Positions 45,361-57,101 of a stretch of 64,000 nucleotides of DNA are shown here, piece after piece (within the stretch, counting starts at the first letter, position 1; the number at the start of each line of letters is the position of its first letter). The stretch covers positions 4,601,001-4,665,000 of the forward strand of contig OX387202.1 of assembly GCA_947561715.1 (NCBI GenBank), written 5' to 3'. The stretch is from Ascidia mentula. Lineage: Eukaryota > Chordata > Ascidiacea > Phlebobranchia > Ascidiidae. The notes beneath the pieces are model-generated. The model made no database searches and was not told where the DNA came from. It saw only the letters and a list, made by a program, of their open reading frames with translations. The translations under genes were made by a program, and so were the position numbers.

Positions 45361-47490
45361 TTGTTACTTACTTTCGCATTATATTAAATCGACGTATATT
45401 TTCGTATAGTGCATGCCTTTGTTACGGAACAGCTTATTAAAGTGCATGTGACACGGAAAAATAAAACATATTACCCAGACACGGAAAAATAAAACATAAT
45501 CATTAATAAACTAAGAGATGTTCACAACTTTACAACATTCTTGTCGAAAAAAGTAGCTTGATACGGCGACTTGTTTCTGAGATACAGCTGATCAAAGTCG
45601 CACTTCACCGTTGTGAACGAAATCGTGCGAAAGCGAGATTATTGTTGCGTGACTTCATAGAAGACGCTTTGGTGGTGCGAGTGCTGGCAGCAAGCCTTAT
45701 ACCTAGGAATGGAAAACATTGTAAAACTGGCTTAGTATAGGAACATTTCCCCATCATTCTGAGTATAAAAAGACTGGACCATATTGCTATTAACATTGTC
45801 ATGTTTGAAAAGTTCCAGGATTATAATATATTCTGCTATTTTGAAACTAAGTGCCAGAAGAGCAATTCCGATTAATATAATATATTGATTCGTAAAGACA
45901 AAATCTGCCTGTCAACGATCTGCCCAGGCTGATTTCTGTAGTCGTTTTTGACATTTTGTCTATTAACCACACTTTCGTAGTAGTACACACTGACCCAACA
46001 AATGTCAGGTAAGTTTAATGTTAATCTACTGTCATTTACCATCAGATCAAAACTTGATAAAACTCTAAATATTGCCAATAGCTGAAGGAGAGAAATTGTA
46101 TAAGTTTAATAAATTAACTGTTTAAAATACAAATACCATCGCCACTACAAGAAAGTAAAAGATTACCCTAACAAATTTGCGCTTTCCTTTACCTTGGAAT
46201 AGTTTGTTCATAGTTTTTTATTGATGTTGGATAACCCAATGCTTTCAGGTACCTGTTATGGAAAACATGATTTGACCCAAACACAAATCCAATACTTTGT
46301 AACCAAATAGAATGAAAAGAAATTTGTGTAACAGAACATAATATATGAAGTCTAGTCGTAGGCTCGGCTTCAAGATGATTATGATAATGTCAACTCTGAT
46401 AGCAACAAATTGTTTCACAAAACTAAAACCGTTTATTTAAAAATAAACTTTTCGTGCGTGTATGTATGCATAAAAACAAAGGCATTGGTCTGCGTCTACA
46501 AAGAGCCTGTGCGGCTGTTTTAAATTTAATTGCAACAATTTACAACAACGCCTCATTTAGTGATCCAATAGCGCTTTCACGACGTCGCGTAAAACGCAAG
46601 GGTATCAGTCGTGTGTTTCTGAGCACCAATGACGACCAGTTGTTATTAGTTATGGAGACCAGGAGGGTATAGCATTCCTGATCCATTGCGTCATGGATGA
46701 CGTCTTCAGACCTACTATCATTTCGTGTAGGAAAAAAAGCGATGATGGTGTGGTGGTGTGACGGAACGTTGCAAACGAACAACCAGATACAAACACAGAT
46801 AAGCGGACTACCGACTGCACTAGTAAATTGTAAATGTATGTGCTACTGTAGTATACAAACCAGTATTTGTCAAAATAATATTTCTTACTGTTGGAGAAAA
46901 CTTCAAACAAAGTAAATTCAAGCATGTGTAAAGTACAATGTTACAAGCAACAAAAGTTTTGTTGTCTATTCTCCAATTTTGTGGAACTCCTTTCGCCCAC
47001 AGTCATTTCAGCAGTAATTTTCTATATTCTTGATGAATACACCGTTGTATGCAAGAAATGTCCAATTATTTGTCACATATGAGTGATCTTGTCTTGTTTG
47101 ATGGTGGTATTATAATCAATATTATCCATGGACATTTTACAATGAAGCAAACTGTATGTCACCTCTTCACAGTAATGCGAAACGTATACGTCACCTCTTC
47201 ACAGCGTACTAAACGTTTTCCGTTTTCGTCATTAAAACATCGGAAATATAATTTAACGTCACTCTGATACGCTCTCCTTATCACTTACCTTTGGTTTACG
47301 TCTGGACCACTGGCTTAAAATTTATTATTACCTGGCGCAATATTTTCACGTTTTTTCACACAGTATTTCATTTCACGTATATTTTTTGTTAATGTACAAT
47401 TTAGTATTTGAGAAATATAAAGATCTGTTTGTTTTTATTTGAAAATGTCTCCACAGAATCTAGAACATCACTATTACAATTTCATTTTGA
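45361..47490. other. Spacer, duplicated at 53015-55500
   Basis: Non-coding as far as I can see. A 60-residue plus frame (45558-45740) and minus frames (45605-45802, 45872-46078) are interrupted in the other unit. At 47139-47207 are two copies of the 32-bp unit that is expanded at 54778-55221. Confidence 0.45.
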
Positions 47491-47504
47491 ATCCATTTAA
47501 AGTA

Positions 47505-47870
47505 ATTCGACAATTCGACTTCACTCTGGAGAAAAACCTTTTCAGTGCAATGAATGCCAGAAGAGCTTCGTGGGAAGTTGTTTAGGAATGTCTTCAGAAC
47601 GAAGCTACACATGCGATCTTTAAACAGTCCTTAAACTACACGATAGTATTCACACCGGGGAAATAACCATCAAATGCTATGTTTCACATGAAAGCCCACG
47701 CGGGAGGGAAACCGTTTCAATGCAAACGTTAAGATTTTGTTCGGAAAATGATTCAAAACAGACCCTGGGGAAAACCCAAACTATGTGTCACGTGCGAGAC
47801 GCGGTTTTCACAAAATAAAATATATTTAAGCAAATGCATAAATGTCCGCATAATCAGAAACGCTCTGAAA
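47505..47870 (+). pseudogene. Zinc-finger relic in spacer 1
   Basis: A linker and half finger (HSGEKPFQCNECQKSF near 47525-47572) is followed by frame-broken remains of further linkers (hTGEit at about 47650). Twin at 55505-55870. Confidence 0.6.
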
Positions 47871-49090
47871 GGAACCTGACTTGGTGTGATTTAACTTCAG
47901 GCTACACGTTTATAAGTACCACAATAACATTTATTATCGATTCTACACTGGTTGTATATTTTGTTAGCACTTAAATTAGTAAAAAGTATTTTTGTTTTCT
48001 GGTTCCACAGCCTTATGAACATTTGTGGATGTTATGATTATTCCACTGAATTATATGATAACCGCTCATGACGTATAATGTGTTTGTAAATCCGTTTAAT
48101 GCAGAGGAAAAGACCGATCACTGGTATAGCAACATACAATTTTCTGACGTCATTAGCATGATAAATAAACACGACTGAAGCAAATGCGCAACGTAGAGAC
48201 AAAATCAACAGAGTGGTAAATGAGTATAGTCATATTTTTTAGTGCAGAGTTCAACCTAAAGATTTAGCGCCAACAGCCAACAGTTAAACTTACATCCAAC
48301 AGTTAAACTTACAGCCAACAGTTAAACTTACATCCAACAGTTAAACTTACAGCCAACAGTTAAACTTACAGCCAACAGTTAAACTTACAGCCAAACCAAC
48401 ATTATACGAATGCTATTTCTCATTTGTATGTAAATATGTTCTATAAACAGGCTAAAAGACTAAAAGGTTTTATATTAGCAAATGAAGGTGATGTAGCAAA
48501 GTGATTGTGAGTCCATGAATTAAATTTCGACTGTTTTATTTTCATAGGCCAATGTGTTTAAGGACGCACCCCGAAATACTAATTCTCACCAACTATCGCC
48601 ACTTTGAACGCCTCTTTTACGTTTATTAAAATATATAAATGACAGTGGACTTGTTTGTTTCATTAGCAAACTTTACAGTTGTAACAACATTTCTGTGAAA
48701 GTAATTTATTGCACTGCATTATATCACACAAGTTTTAGTATTACTTTAGTGCCTGCTTTTTGGATTTCACTGCGCGCATGGAAATGTTATGTTAAAACGC
48801 TACCATGCATGTTAAATAATAACGCAGACGAATTTAAACAGTTGGTAGAACTGTCATTTTGAATCCAAAAACATGAACGAGTATTGGTAAGAAAAAATAT
48901 AATTTCTTTTAGTTTACCAGCTTTTTGCAAACGTTGCAAAGGGGAAATGTTAAAAAAACACAAACTATTAGTGGGAGCATATATTCTAACAGAAGGTTTC
49001 GGTTTCAAATATACAAAAAATAATATATGTTTATCAAGCTTTAAATTCAAAGTTAACACAAAATTTTTCCCAGGAATATTGTTTGGAGAA
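47871..49090. other. Spacer and 5' region of copy 2
   Basis: Nearly identical to 55870-57101. No gene apart from a 19-bp tandem repeat. The last 200 bases are probably the promoter and 5' UTR. Confidence 0.5.
48274..48396 (+). repeat. 19-bp tandem repeat, about 6.5 copies
   Basis: Unit cagccaacagttaaactta with one variant (cag to cat). The twin at 56304-56407 has one copy fewer. Confidence 0.9.
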
Positions 49091-52000
49091 ATGCAGTTTT
49101 CACTTGTTTCAATTGCTGTCTTGTTTGCTTTCTTCATTCAAACCATATCTGTTAAAGGTGAGTGTGACTTGCAAATATCGCCCCAGAGATGGTGTAAATG
49201 AACATTTTTTAATAATTGCGACAATCTGTGCTGTCAATCGCACAACATATTTGTAGTAAAAGAGTGACGTATTTTCAGTTACATGCGATACGAAGTTCTC
49301 AGATCTGAAACATTCAATAACTAGGATGATTTGTCCATCAAATTGTCTGGGGAAGAATCAGGAGTTGTGTGGAAGTAGAGTTTACTCCAAGGGTCCAATT
49401 TGTCTGGCTGCTATACAAGATCAACATATTGACAGTAAGTCAACTATTTAACTAAAAATATTACCATATTTTAGATTGGTCTTGGCCATTTGTCAATAAA
49501 AATCTTCAATTAAATTAGTTGTTCTAAATAATTTTGCGATGATTCCTTTTATTTCCGCAAAGAAACACGATCAAATGAAGTACGTCAAACAATGTATCTT
49601 TGCAGACTCCGGTGGTGTTGTTACTGTTTACAAAGCAAACGGCAAGAAGAAATACAACAGTGGTGAGAGGAATGGCGTGTCCAGTAACTCGTGTGCACCA
49701 AGCAATGTTTCTTATTCCTTTAAAAGTAAGTTGTTACAGTACTGAAGACAGAAAACGAAAACCTGCGGCGTTAAAAACAGATTTTGTGAATGTACATCGC
49801 AATATTGGCCGTTTCGTTTATCGATAAACAGGTTATTTTTTTATAAATAGTTTATTAATGATAAATAGTTCATTTAATAATAGAAAGTCCATTAACAAAC
49901 TTGAACTTCACGATCCGCGATATTTTAGTGACTTGCACAACTACTGGAAAGTCGGAAACGGAAGTGACGCAAGTTGCTTGTCCTCCTAACTGCAAAACGT
50001 CACCAGTTTATCCATACGGGAAGGATTTCTACCACCACAACTCATCTGTCTGTGGAGCTGCATTCAGAGTCGGAATTATCAGAGGTATGATTCAAGAAAT
50101 CCAGCAATACATTGAGATTCAATTAAACATTTATTTTGGAATAAAACTAAATAAAACCAGGTGAATAAACCAGGATTCATTTTGCTTCAGATGGAAATGT
50201 TGATGTAACATTTTACCAGAAATCTGATGATGAAAATCTGGTCCAAGCTTTTACTTTTTTCGGTGAGTATTTTTTTAGTGCTTAAAGTTGAAAACGCTTT
50301 AAAATGCAATCAACATTTGGAAGTAACTGGTTTGTATTTTTCCCATTTTCCAAATTTTTAGATGACATAAACGAATGTGAATTGGGACATCGATGTGAGA
50401 ATAATGCAACGTGTGTTGATGGAATCATGGAATATTTCTGTGTTTGTTCCGACGGATACATGGGAAAATTCTGCCAAGGTAAAAAACACATTAATTTGTA
50501 AAAATTTGTACATTTAAATGCACTGCAAAAGAATAAATTCAATGAAATTAATATAAAATATTCTGTCCATGCATTCAGAAAAAGTACATTGCTGGTCACA
50601 AAAACTTTCAGAAAGCCGTATCGTAGGAACAGATACAATTTGTGAGGACGGATGGCTGGTAAGTCTCAAAATAGATGGAAAGTGTCAGTTTGATCACATG
50701 TTAGTGAAATACCAGGTTTTCCAGAGAAGAGTTGATTCCACTGAAAGTTTTAATCGTACTTGGATCGAATTCAAAAACGGGTTTGGATGTTTGTTGTCTA
50801 GTTTCTGGTGGGGTGAGTGCATATTTATTATGGGTGTTTGTGAAATAATGTTTATATAAACAGGTAAAAAGGTATTGGTTTTATTTTGTTTTCCACATTT
50901 TTTACCATCGAGGTCATGTTGGTAACATTTATTTATTTATTTCGGATTCTCATTGCTTCAAAAATATCCTTCCTTCCTTGGTGTTTAGCGCAAATCACGA
51001 GTATTTCGTATATTTTTATTGCGAGTCACGGTTGTTGCGACGCCTGTCGCGATGTGTAACGTAACAAATTTTGAAAGGTTGACGAATCGTTTTAAAATGG
51101 TTCACACCTCAAGCCAATCAATAAGATTCTTCGCATGTGTGTGATAATGATATAAACATCGTGTTTACGAGAAGGCCTTGCGTGGGCAATTAATGCAATT
51201 TAACTCGCAAGAAAATTATACTGGAATTTGGATTAAGAAAATTTAGCATTCAAATCCCACGGATTCGTTATTCTAAATTACCTACACCCAATCGTCATTA
51301 TCGCTGTAATAGAATAAAAACACAATAAGTTTTCATGTTGCTAACTACAAATCAAACCTTCTTCAAGAATATATCAAATAAATCCTTGAAGTATATTTGT
51401 GTTTTGAAGACAGATTTTAAACATAAAACAATTTTAAAACAACTCTGCATCCGATAGGTTTGGAAAATATTCATCGGGTGACTTACAACAACAATTGTTC
51501 ACTTCGAGTAGATTTGTGGGATTTTAATGAAATTCATAAATTTGCTGAATACAAGTAAGAAATTAATGAGAGAACAATTATATCAACAAAATATTAACAA
51601 ACTATTTTTTTATTTTTAAAGAACATTTTCAGTTGGTCCAGAAGCTGATAATTATCGTTTACATGTTGCCGAATATGAGAAAGTTTCCACTGCTGTTGAT
51701 TCCCTCACAAACCCAGTCTGGGCAAACGGTCGTCATCAACCAGGAAACCATAACTCCGTCGAATTTTCGACATTTGATTCCGACCACGATTTTTTGGAGT
51801 AAGAAAAATTGTTTGGCGTTAAAATTCGTCGACAAATTAAAATAAAGTGTGTAGATTGGTTTAGGATCGGATTGGTTTAAGTAACAAAAACTGATTTCGT
51901 TGATCAATATTATTTTACCAAAAAGCAAAAGGAGCTATAAACGTGACCTTTAATTTAAATTGAAACTGATCATGTCTCGTTTACTCCAACATTTCATTCA

Positions 52001-52212
52001 AATCATGTTCTATGCAAAACAAACAAAGCATTGTTTTATCCAGGCAGAATTGTGCAGCAGACAGAGGTGGTGGTTGGTGGTTTCAGGTTTGTGGTCGCTC
52101 AAATTTAAACGGACCCATTGTACGAAATTCTCCCAAACTCGCTTATCTTCGGTGGGGAATGGAGGTTTCCAGTACTGCATGGAAAAGATCCACCATGAAA
52201 CTTAAATGCTGA
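49091..52212 (+). CDS. Secreted LCCL-LCCL-EGF-fibrinogen-domain protein, copy 2
   Basis: Exons: 49091-49157, 49279-49434, 49606-49725, 49929-50084, 50191-50262, 50362-50478, 50579-50812, 51458-51554, 51622-51798, 52044-52212; 454 residues, all phases as in copy 1. Same domain order and Cys positions. Exon 9 is one codon longer (GRHQPGNH for GRQRGNH), and its acceptor follows tttttaaag rather than ttttcaag. The EGF exon ends CQ instead of CE. FSTFDSDHDF and GGGWWFQVCGRSNLNG are present, so the calcium/ligand region looks intact. Acceptor-like cag 17 nt before the ATG; AATAAA at 52238. Role inferred as for copy 1. No disabling change seen. Confidence 0.9.
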
Positions 52213-52843
52213 TAAAGTTAATGAGATATTTCTCCTAAATAAACATGTAACACAATGAGTGCGATGAATTGACTTGAGAAACGTTGTTTATTTTAAGTTT
52301 TACCTGTACATAATTTTATCAAGATAATCGAATAGGGTTGCAGCAAAATTTGACGCTTTTCTGTATTTCTTTCTGCATATTGATCATGCAAATATATCAA
52401 GTATACAACAATTGTCTGTCGGTTTGTTTAAGTATTTACTTATTTAAAATTCCAGCAAAACATTTTCAAGTTTGCCCCTATCTGAAATATTTCGATTTAT
52501 TTGCATTCACCATGAAACCATCGTGATCAGCTCAATTAATTTGAGATAACTTACCCAGCTCCTGGCGAGCAGAACAATGGGCGCGCTTTTAATGAAGCCG
52601 GTATCTTCCTGCCTGATTCATCATTTATAGCTTGTGTTGCTTTAATTTGTAAATACACGAATTCGCGGGTTGTCGCAGTTGGAATGTGAGAAATTACTGA
52701 TACAATCCAACACAATTGTGCATCGCAAATACCGTGAATCATTCCAAATTCGTCGCACGCAAAAAAGTTAAGAACGACTGCTATGTGGTACCGAGCGCAT
52801 AGGTACGCAAGATAATAAGAACATGGGGATGTGATCGAAACCA

Positions 52844-53014
52844 ATCTGCAAATCTCTACTGATTGGTGCCTAGTTTGGTACCCAACAAATCGATGATTGA
52901 CCGAAAGGTACCACAAAGTGGAAATCTGTGCGCCTGCTAATCTTCCAGCTAGCCCTGTGCCACCGCCACCGACTGCACTGATGAGACCATACAGATCGAA
53001 TCACCTATCTGCCA
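52844..53014 (+). mobile_element. Hammerhead-containing short element, about 163 bp
   Basis: Orthologue of 45181-45360 in the second unit, with direct repeats atctgca (52844) and atctgcca (53007). The core reads CTGATGAGACC, loop ataca, GATCGAAT, so helix II and the GAAA are slightly changed. Confidence 0.7.
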
Positions 53015-53230
53015 TTGTTACTTACCTTCGCATAAATTATATCGACGTATATTTTCGTACATTGCATGCCTTTGTTTCGGAAGAGCTTATTAAAGTGCAT
53101 GTGACACGGAAAAATAAAACATAATCATAATTAAACTAAGAGATGGTCATAACTTCAAAACATTCTTGTCGAAAAAAGTAGCTTGATACGGCGACTTGTT
53201 TCTGAGATACAGCTGATCAAAGTCGCATTT

Positions 53231-53626
53231 TCACCGTTGTGAACGAAATCGTGCGAAAGCGAGATTATTGTTACGTGACTTCATAGAAGACGCTTTGGTG
53301 GTACGAGTGCTGGCAGCAAGCCTTATACCTAGGAATGGAAAACATTGTAAAACTGGCTTAGTATAGAAACAGGAATCACGGATTTCCTCATCATTCTGAG
53401 TATAAAATGACTGGCCCATATTGCTATTAACATTGTCATGTTTAAAAAGTTCCAGGATTATAATATATTCTGCTATTTTGAAACTAAGTGCCAGAAGAGC
53501 AATTCCGATTAATTTTATATATTGATTCGTAAAGACAAATCTGCCGGTCAACGATCTGCCCAGGCTGATTTTTGTAGTCGTTTTTGACATTTTGTCTGTT
53601 AACCACACTTTCGTAGTAGTACGCAC
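53231..53626 (-). other. Open frame of 131 codons, unknown, doubtful
   Basis: The frame has one hydrophobic stretch (YIKLIGIALLALSF) and no domain I recognise. In the sister unit (45605-46078) it is frame-shifted, so it is probably not a gene. The hydrophobic stretch spans a string (ggaattgctcttctggcac on the minus strand) that also occurs in the GTPase introns, suggesting element-derived DNA. Confidence 0.3.
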
Positions 53627-54777
53627 TGACCCAACAAATGTCAGGTAAGGTTTATTGTTAATCTACTGTCATTTCCCATCAAATCAAGCCTTGATAAAAC
53701 TCCAAGTATTGCAAATAGCTGAAGAAGTAAAATTGTGTAAATTTAGCAAATTAACTGTTTAATATACAATTACCATCGCCACTGCAAGAAAGTAAAAGAT
53801 TACCCTAACAAATTTGCGCTTTCCTTTACCTTGGAATAGTTTGTTCATAGATTTTTATTGATGTTGGATAACCCAATGCTTTCAGGTACCTGTTGTGGAA
53901 AACATGATTTGACCCAAACACAAATCCAATACTTTGTAACCAAATAGAATGAAAAGTAATTTGTTTAACACAACATAATATTTGAAGTCTGGCCGTAGGC
54001 TCGTCTTCAAGATGATTATGATAATGTCAACTCTAATAGCAACAAATTGTTTCACAAAACTAAAACCGTTTATTTAAAAATAAACTTTTCGTGTGTGTAT
54101 GTATGCAGAAAAACAAAGCTGTACTTAAAAATATCGTTTATAACGAAGGCATTGGTCTGCGTCTACAAAGAGACGGTGCGGCTGTTTTAAATTTAATCCA
54201 ATAACGCTTTCACGACGTCGCGTAAAACGCAAGGGTATCGGTCGTGTGTTTCTGAGCACCTATGACGACCAGTTGTTATTAGTTACGGAGACCAGGGGTT
54301 TATTGCATTCCTGATCCATTGCGTCATGGATGACGTCTTCAGAACTATTATTGTTTCGTGTAGGAAAAAGGCGATGATGGTGTGGAGGTATGACGGAACG
54401 TTGCAAACGAACAACCAGATACAAGCACAGATAAGCGGACTACCGACTGCACTAGTAAATTGTAAATGCATGTGCTACTGTAGTATACAAACCAGTATTT
54501 GTCAAAATAATATTTCTTACTGTTGGAGAAAACATCAAACAAAGTAAATTCAAGCATGTGTAAAGTACAATGTTACAAGCAACAAAAGTTTTGTTGTCTA
54601 TTCTCCCATTTTGTAGAACTCCTTTCGTCCACAACCATTTCAGCAGTAATTTTCAATACTCTTGATGAATACACTGTGGTATGTAAGAAATGTCCAATTA
54701 TTTGTCACATATGAGTGATCTTGTTTTTTTGATAGAGGTAATATAATCAATATTATCCATGGACATTTTACAATACA

Positions 54778-55221
54778 GCGAACCGTATACTTCACCTCTT
54801 CACAGCAATGCGAACCGTATACTTCACCTCTTCACAGCAATGCGAACCGTATACGTCACCTCTTCACAGCAATGTGAACCGTATACGTCACCTCTTCACA
54901 GCAATGCGAACCGTATACGTCACCTCTTCACAGCAATGTGAACCGTATACGTCACCTCTTCACAGCAATGCGAACCGTATACGTCACCTCTTTACAGCAA
55001 TGCGAACCGTATACGTCACCTCTTCACAGCAATGAGAACCGTATACGTCACCTCTTCACAGCAATGTGAACCGTGTACGTCACCTCTTCACAGCAATGTG
55101 AACCGTGTACGTCACCTCTTCACAGCAATGTGAACCGTGTATGTCACCTCTTCACAGCAATGTGAACCGTGTACGTCACCTCTTCACAGCAATGCGAACC
55201 GTATACGTCACCTCTTCACAA
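54778..55221 (+). repeat. 32-bp minisatellite, about 14 copies
   Basis: Unit cacctcttcacagcaatg plus cgaaccgtatacgt, with C/T and A/G variants (gcgaacc or gtgaacc; gtatac or gtgtac). The sister site at 47139-47207 has two copies. The unit is stop-free in all three plus frames, which explains the overlapping open frames here. Confidence 0.95.
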
Positions 55222-55504
55222 CGTACTAAACGTTTTCCGTTTTCGTCATTAAAACATCGGAAATATAATTTAACGTCACTCTGATACGCTCTCCTTATCA
55301 CTTACCTTTGGTTTACGTCTGGACCACTGGCTTAAAATTCATTATTACCTGACGCAATATTTTCACATTTTTTCACACAGTATTTCATTTCACGTATATT
55401 TTTTTGTTAATGTACAATTTCGCACAAGAAAAATATGAAGATCTTTTATTTGAAAATGTCTGCACAGTATCTAGAACATCACTATTACAGTTTCATTATG
55501 AATC

Positions 55505-55870
55505 CATTGAAAGTAATTCGACAGTTCGACTTCACTCTGGAGAAAAACCTTTTCAGTGCAATGAATGCCAGAAGAGCTTCATGGGAAGTAGTTTAGGAAT
55601 GTTTTCAGAACGAAGTTGCACATGCGATCTTTAAACAGTCCTTAAACTACACGATAGTATTCACACTGGGGAAAAAACCATCAAATGCGATGTTTCACAT
55701 GAAAGCCCACGCGGGAGAGAAACCGTTTCAATGCAAACGTTAAGATTTTGTTCGAAAAATGATTCAAAACAGACCCTGGGGAAAACCCAAACTATGTGTC
55801 ACGTGCGAGACGCGGTTTTCACAAAATAAAATATATTTAAACAAATGCATAAATGTCCGCATAATCAGAA
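55505..55870 (+). pseudogene. Zinc-finger relic in spacer 2
   Basis: Twin of 47505-47870. The open frame 55404-55634 reads HSGEKPFQCNECQKSF and then loses the finger. Confidence 0.6.
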
Positions 55871-56303
55871 ACGCTCGGAAAGGAACCTGACTTGGTGTGA
55901 TTTAACTTCAGGCTACACGTTTATAAGTATCAAGCAAATAAGTGTTAGCCACAATAACATTTATTATCGATTCTACACTGGTTGTATATTTTGTTAACAC
56001 TTAAATTAGTAAAAAGTATTTTTGTTTTCTGGTTCCACAGCCTTATGAACATTTGTGGATGTTATGATTATTCCACTGAATTATATGATAACCGCTCATG
56101 ACGTATAATGTGTTTGTAAATCCGTTTAATGCAGAGGAAAAGACCGATCACTGGTATAGCAACATACAATTTTCTGACGTCATTAGCATGATAAATAAAC
56201 ACGACTGAAGCAAATGCGCATCGTAGAGACAAAATCAACAGAGTGGTAAATGAGTATAGTCATATTTTTTAGTGCAGAGTTCAACCTAAAGATTTAGCGC
56301 CAA

Positions 56304-56407
56304 CAGCCAACAGTTAAACTTACAGCCAACAGTTAAACTTACATCCAACAGTTAAACTTACAGCCAACAGTTAAACTTACAGCCAACAGTTAAACTTACA
56401 GCCAAAC
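56304..56407 (+). repeat. 19-bp tandem repeat, about 5.5 copies
   Basis: Same unit as 48274-48396, one copy fewer. Confidence 0.9.
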
Positions 56408-57101
56408 CAACATTATACGAATGCTATTTCTCATTTGTATGTAAATATGTTCTATAAACAGGCTAAAAGACTAAAAGGTTTTATATTAGCAAATGAAGGT
56501 GATGTAGCAAAGTGATTGTGAGTCCATGAATTAAATTTCGACTGTTTTATTTTCATAGGCCAATGTGTTTAAGGACGCACCCCGAAATACTAATTCTCAC
56601 CAACTATCGCCACTTTGAACGCCTCTTTTACGTTTATTAAAACACATAAATGACAGTGGACTTGTTTGTTTCATTAGCAAACTTTACAGTTGTAACAACA
56701 TTTCTGTGAAAGTAATTTATTGCACTGCATTATATCACACAAGTTTTAGTATTACTTTAGTGCCTGCTTTTTGGATTTCACTGCGCGCATGGAAATGTTA
56801 TGTTAAAACGCTACCATGCATGTTAAATAATAACGCAGACGAATTTAAACAGTTGGTAGAACTGTCATTTTGAATCTAAAAACATGAACGAGTATTGGTA
56901 AGAAAAAATATAATTTCTTTTAGTTTACCAGCTTTTTGCTAACGTTGCAAAGGGGAAATGTTAAAAAAACACAAACTATTAGTGGGAGCATATATTCTAA
57001 CAGAAGGTTTCGGTTTCAAATATACAAAAAATAATATATGTTTATCAAGCTTTAAATTCAAAGTTAACACACAATTTTTCCCAGGAATATTGTTTGGAGA
57101 A

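Noticed and set aside
47555..47572. Possible PLE terminus (tgccagaagagc) in the zinc-finger relic
   Set aside because: It is the codon sequence for CQKS in the finger; no other PLE sequence is near.
48787..49137. 116-codon minus-strand frame, also at 56939-57148
   Set aside because: It overlaps the 5' region and first exon of the fibrinogen-domain genes in antisense and shows no domain.
54759..55035. Two plus-strand frames inside the minisatellite
   Set aside because: The 32-bp unit is stop-free in all frames, so the frames follow from the repeat.
54778..55221. CRISPR-like regular repeat
   Set aside because: Units are contiguous with no unique spacers, and the DNA is eukaryotic.
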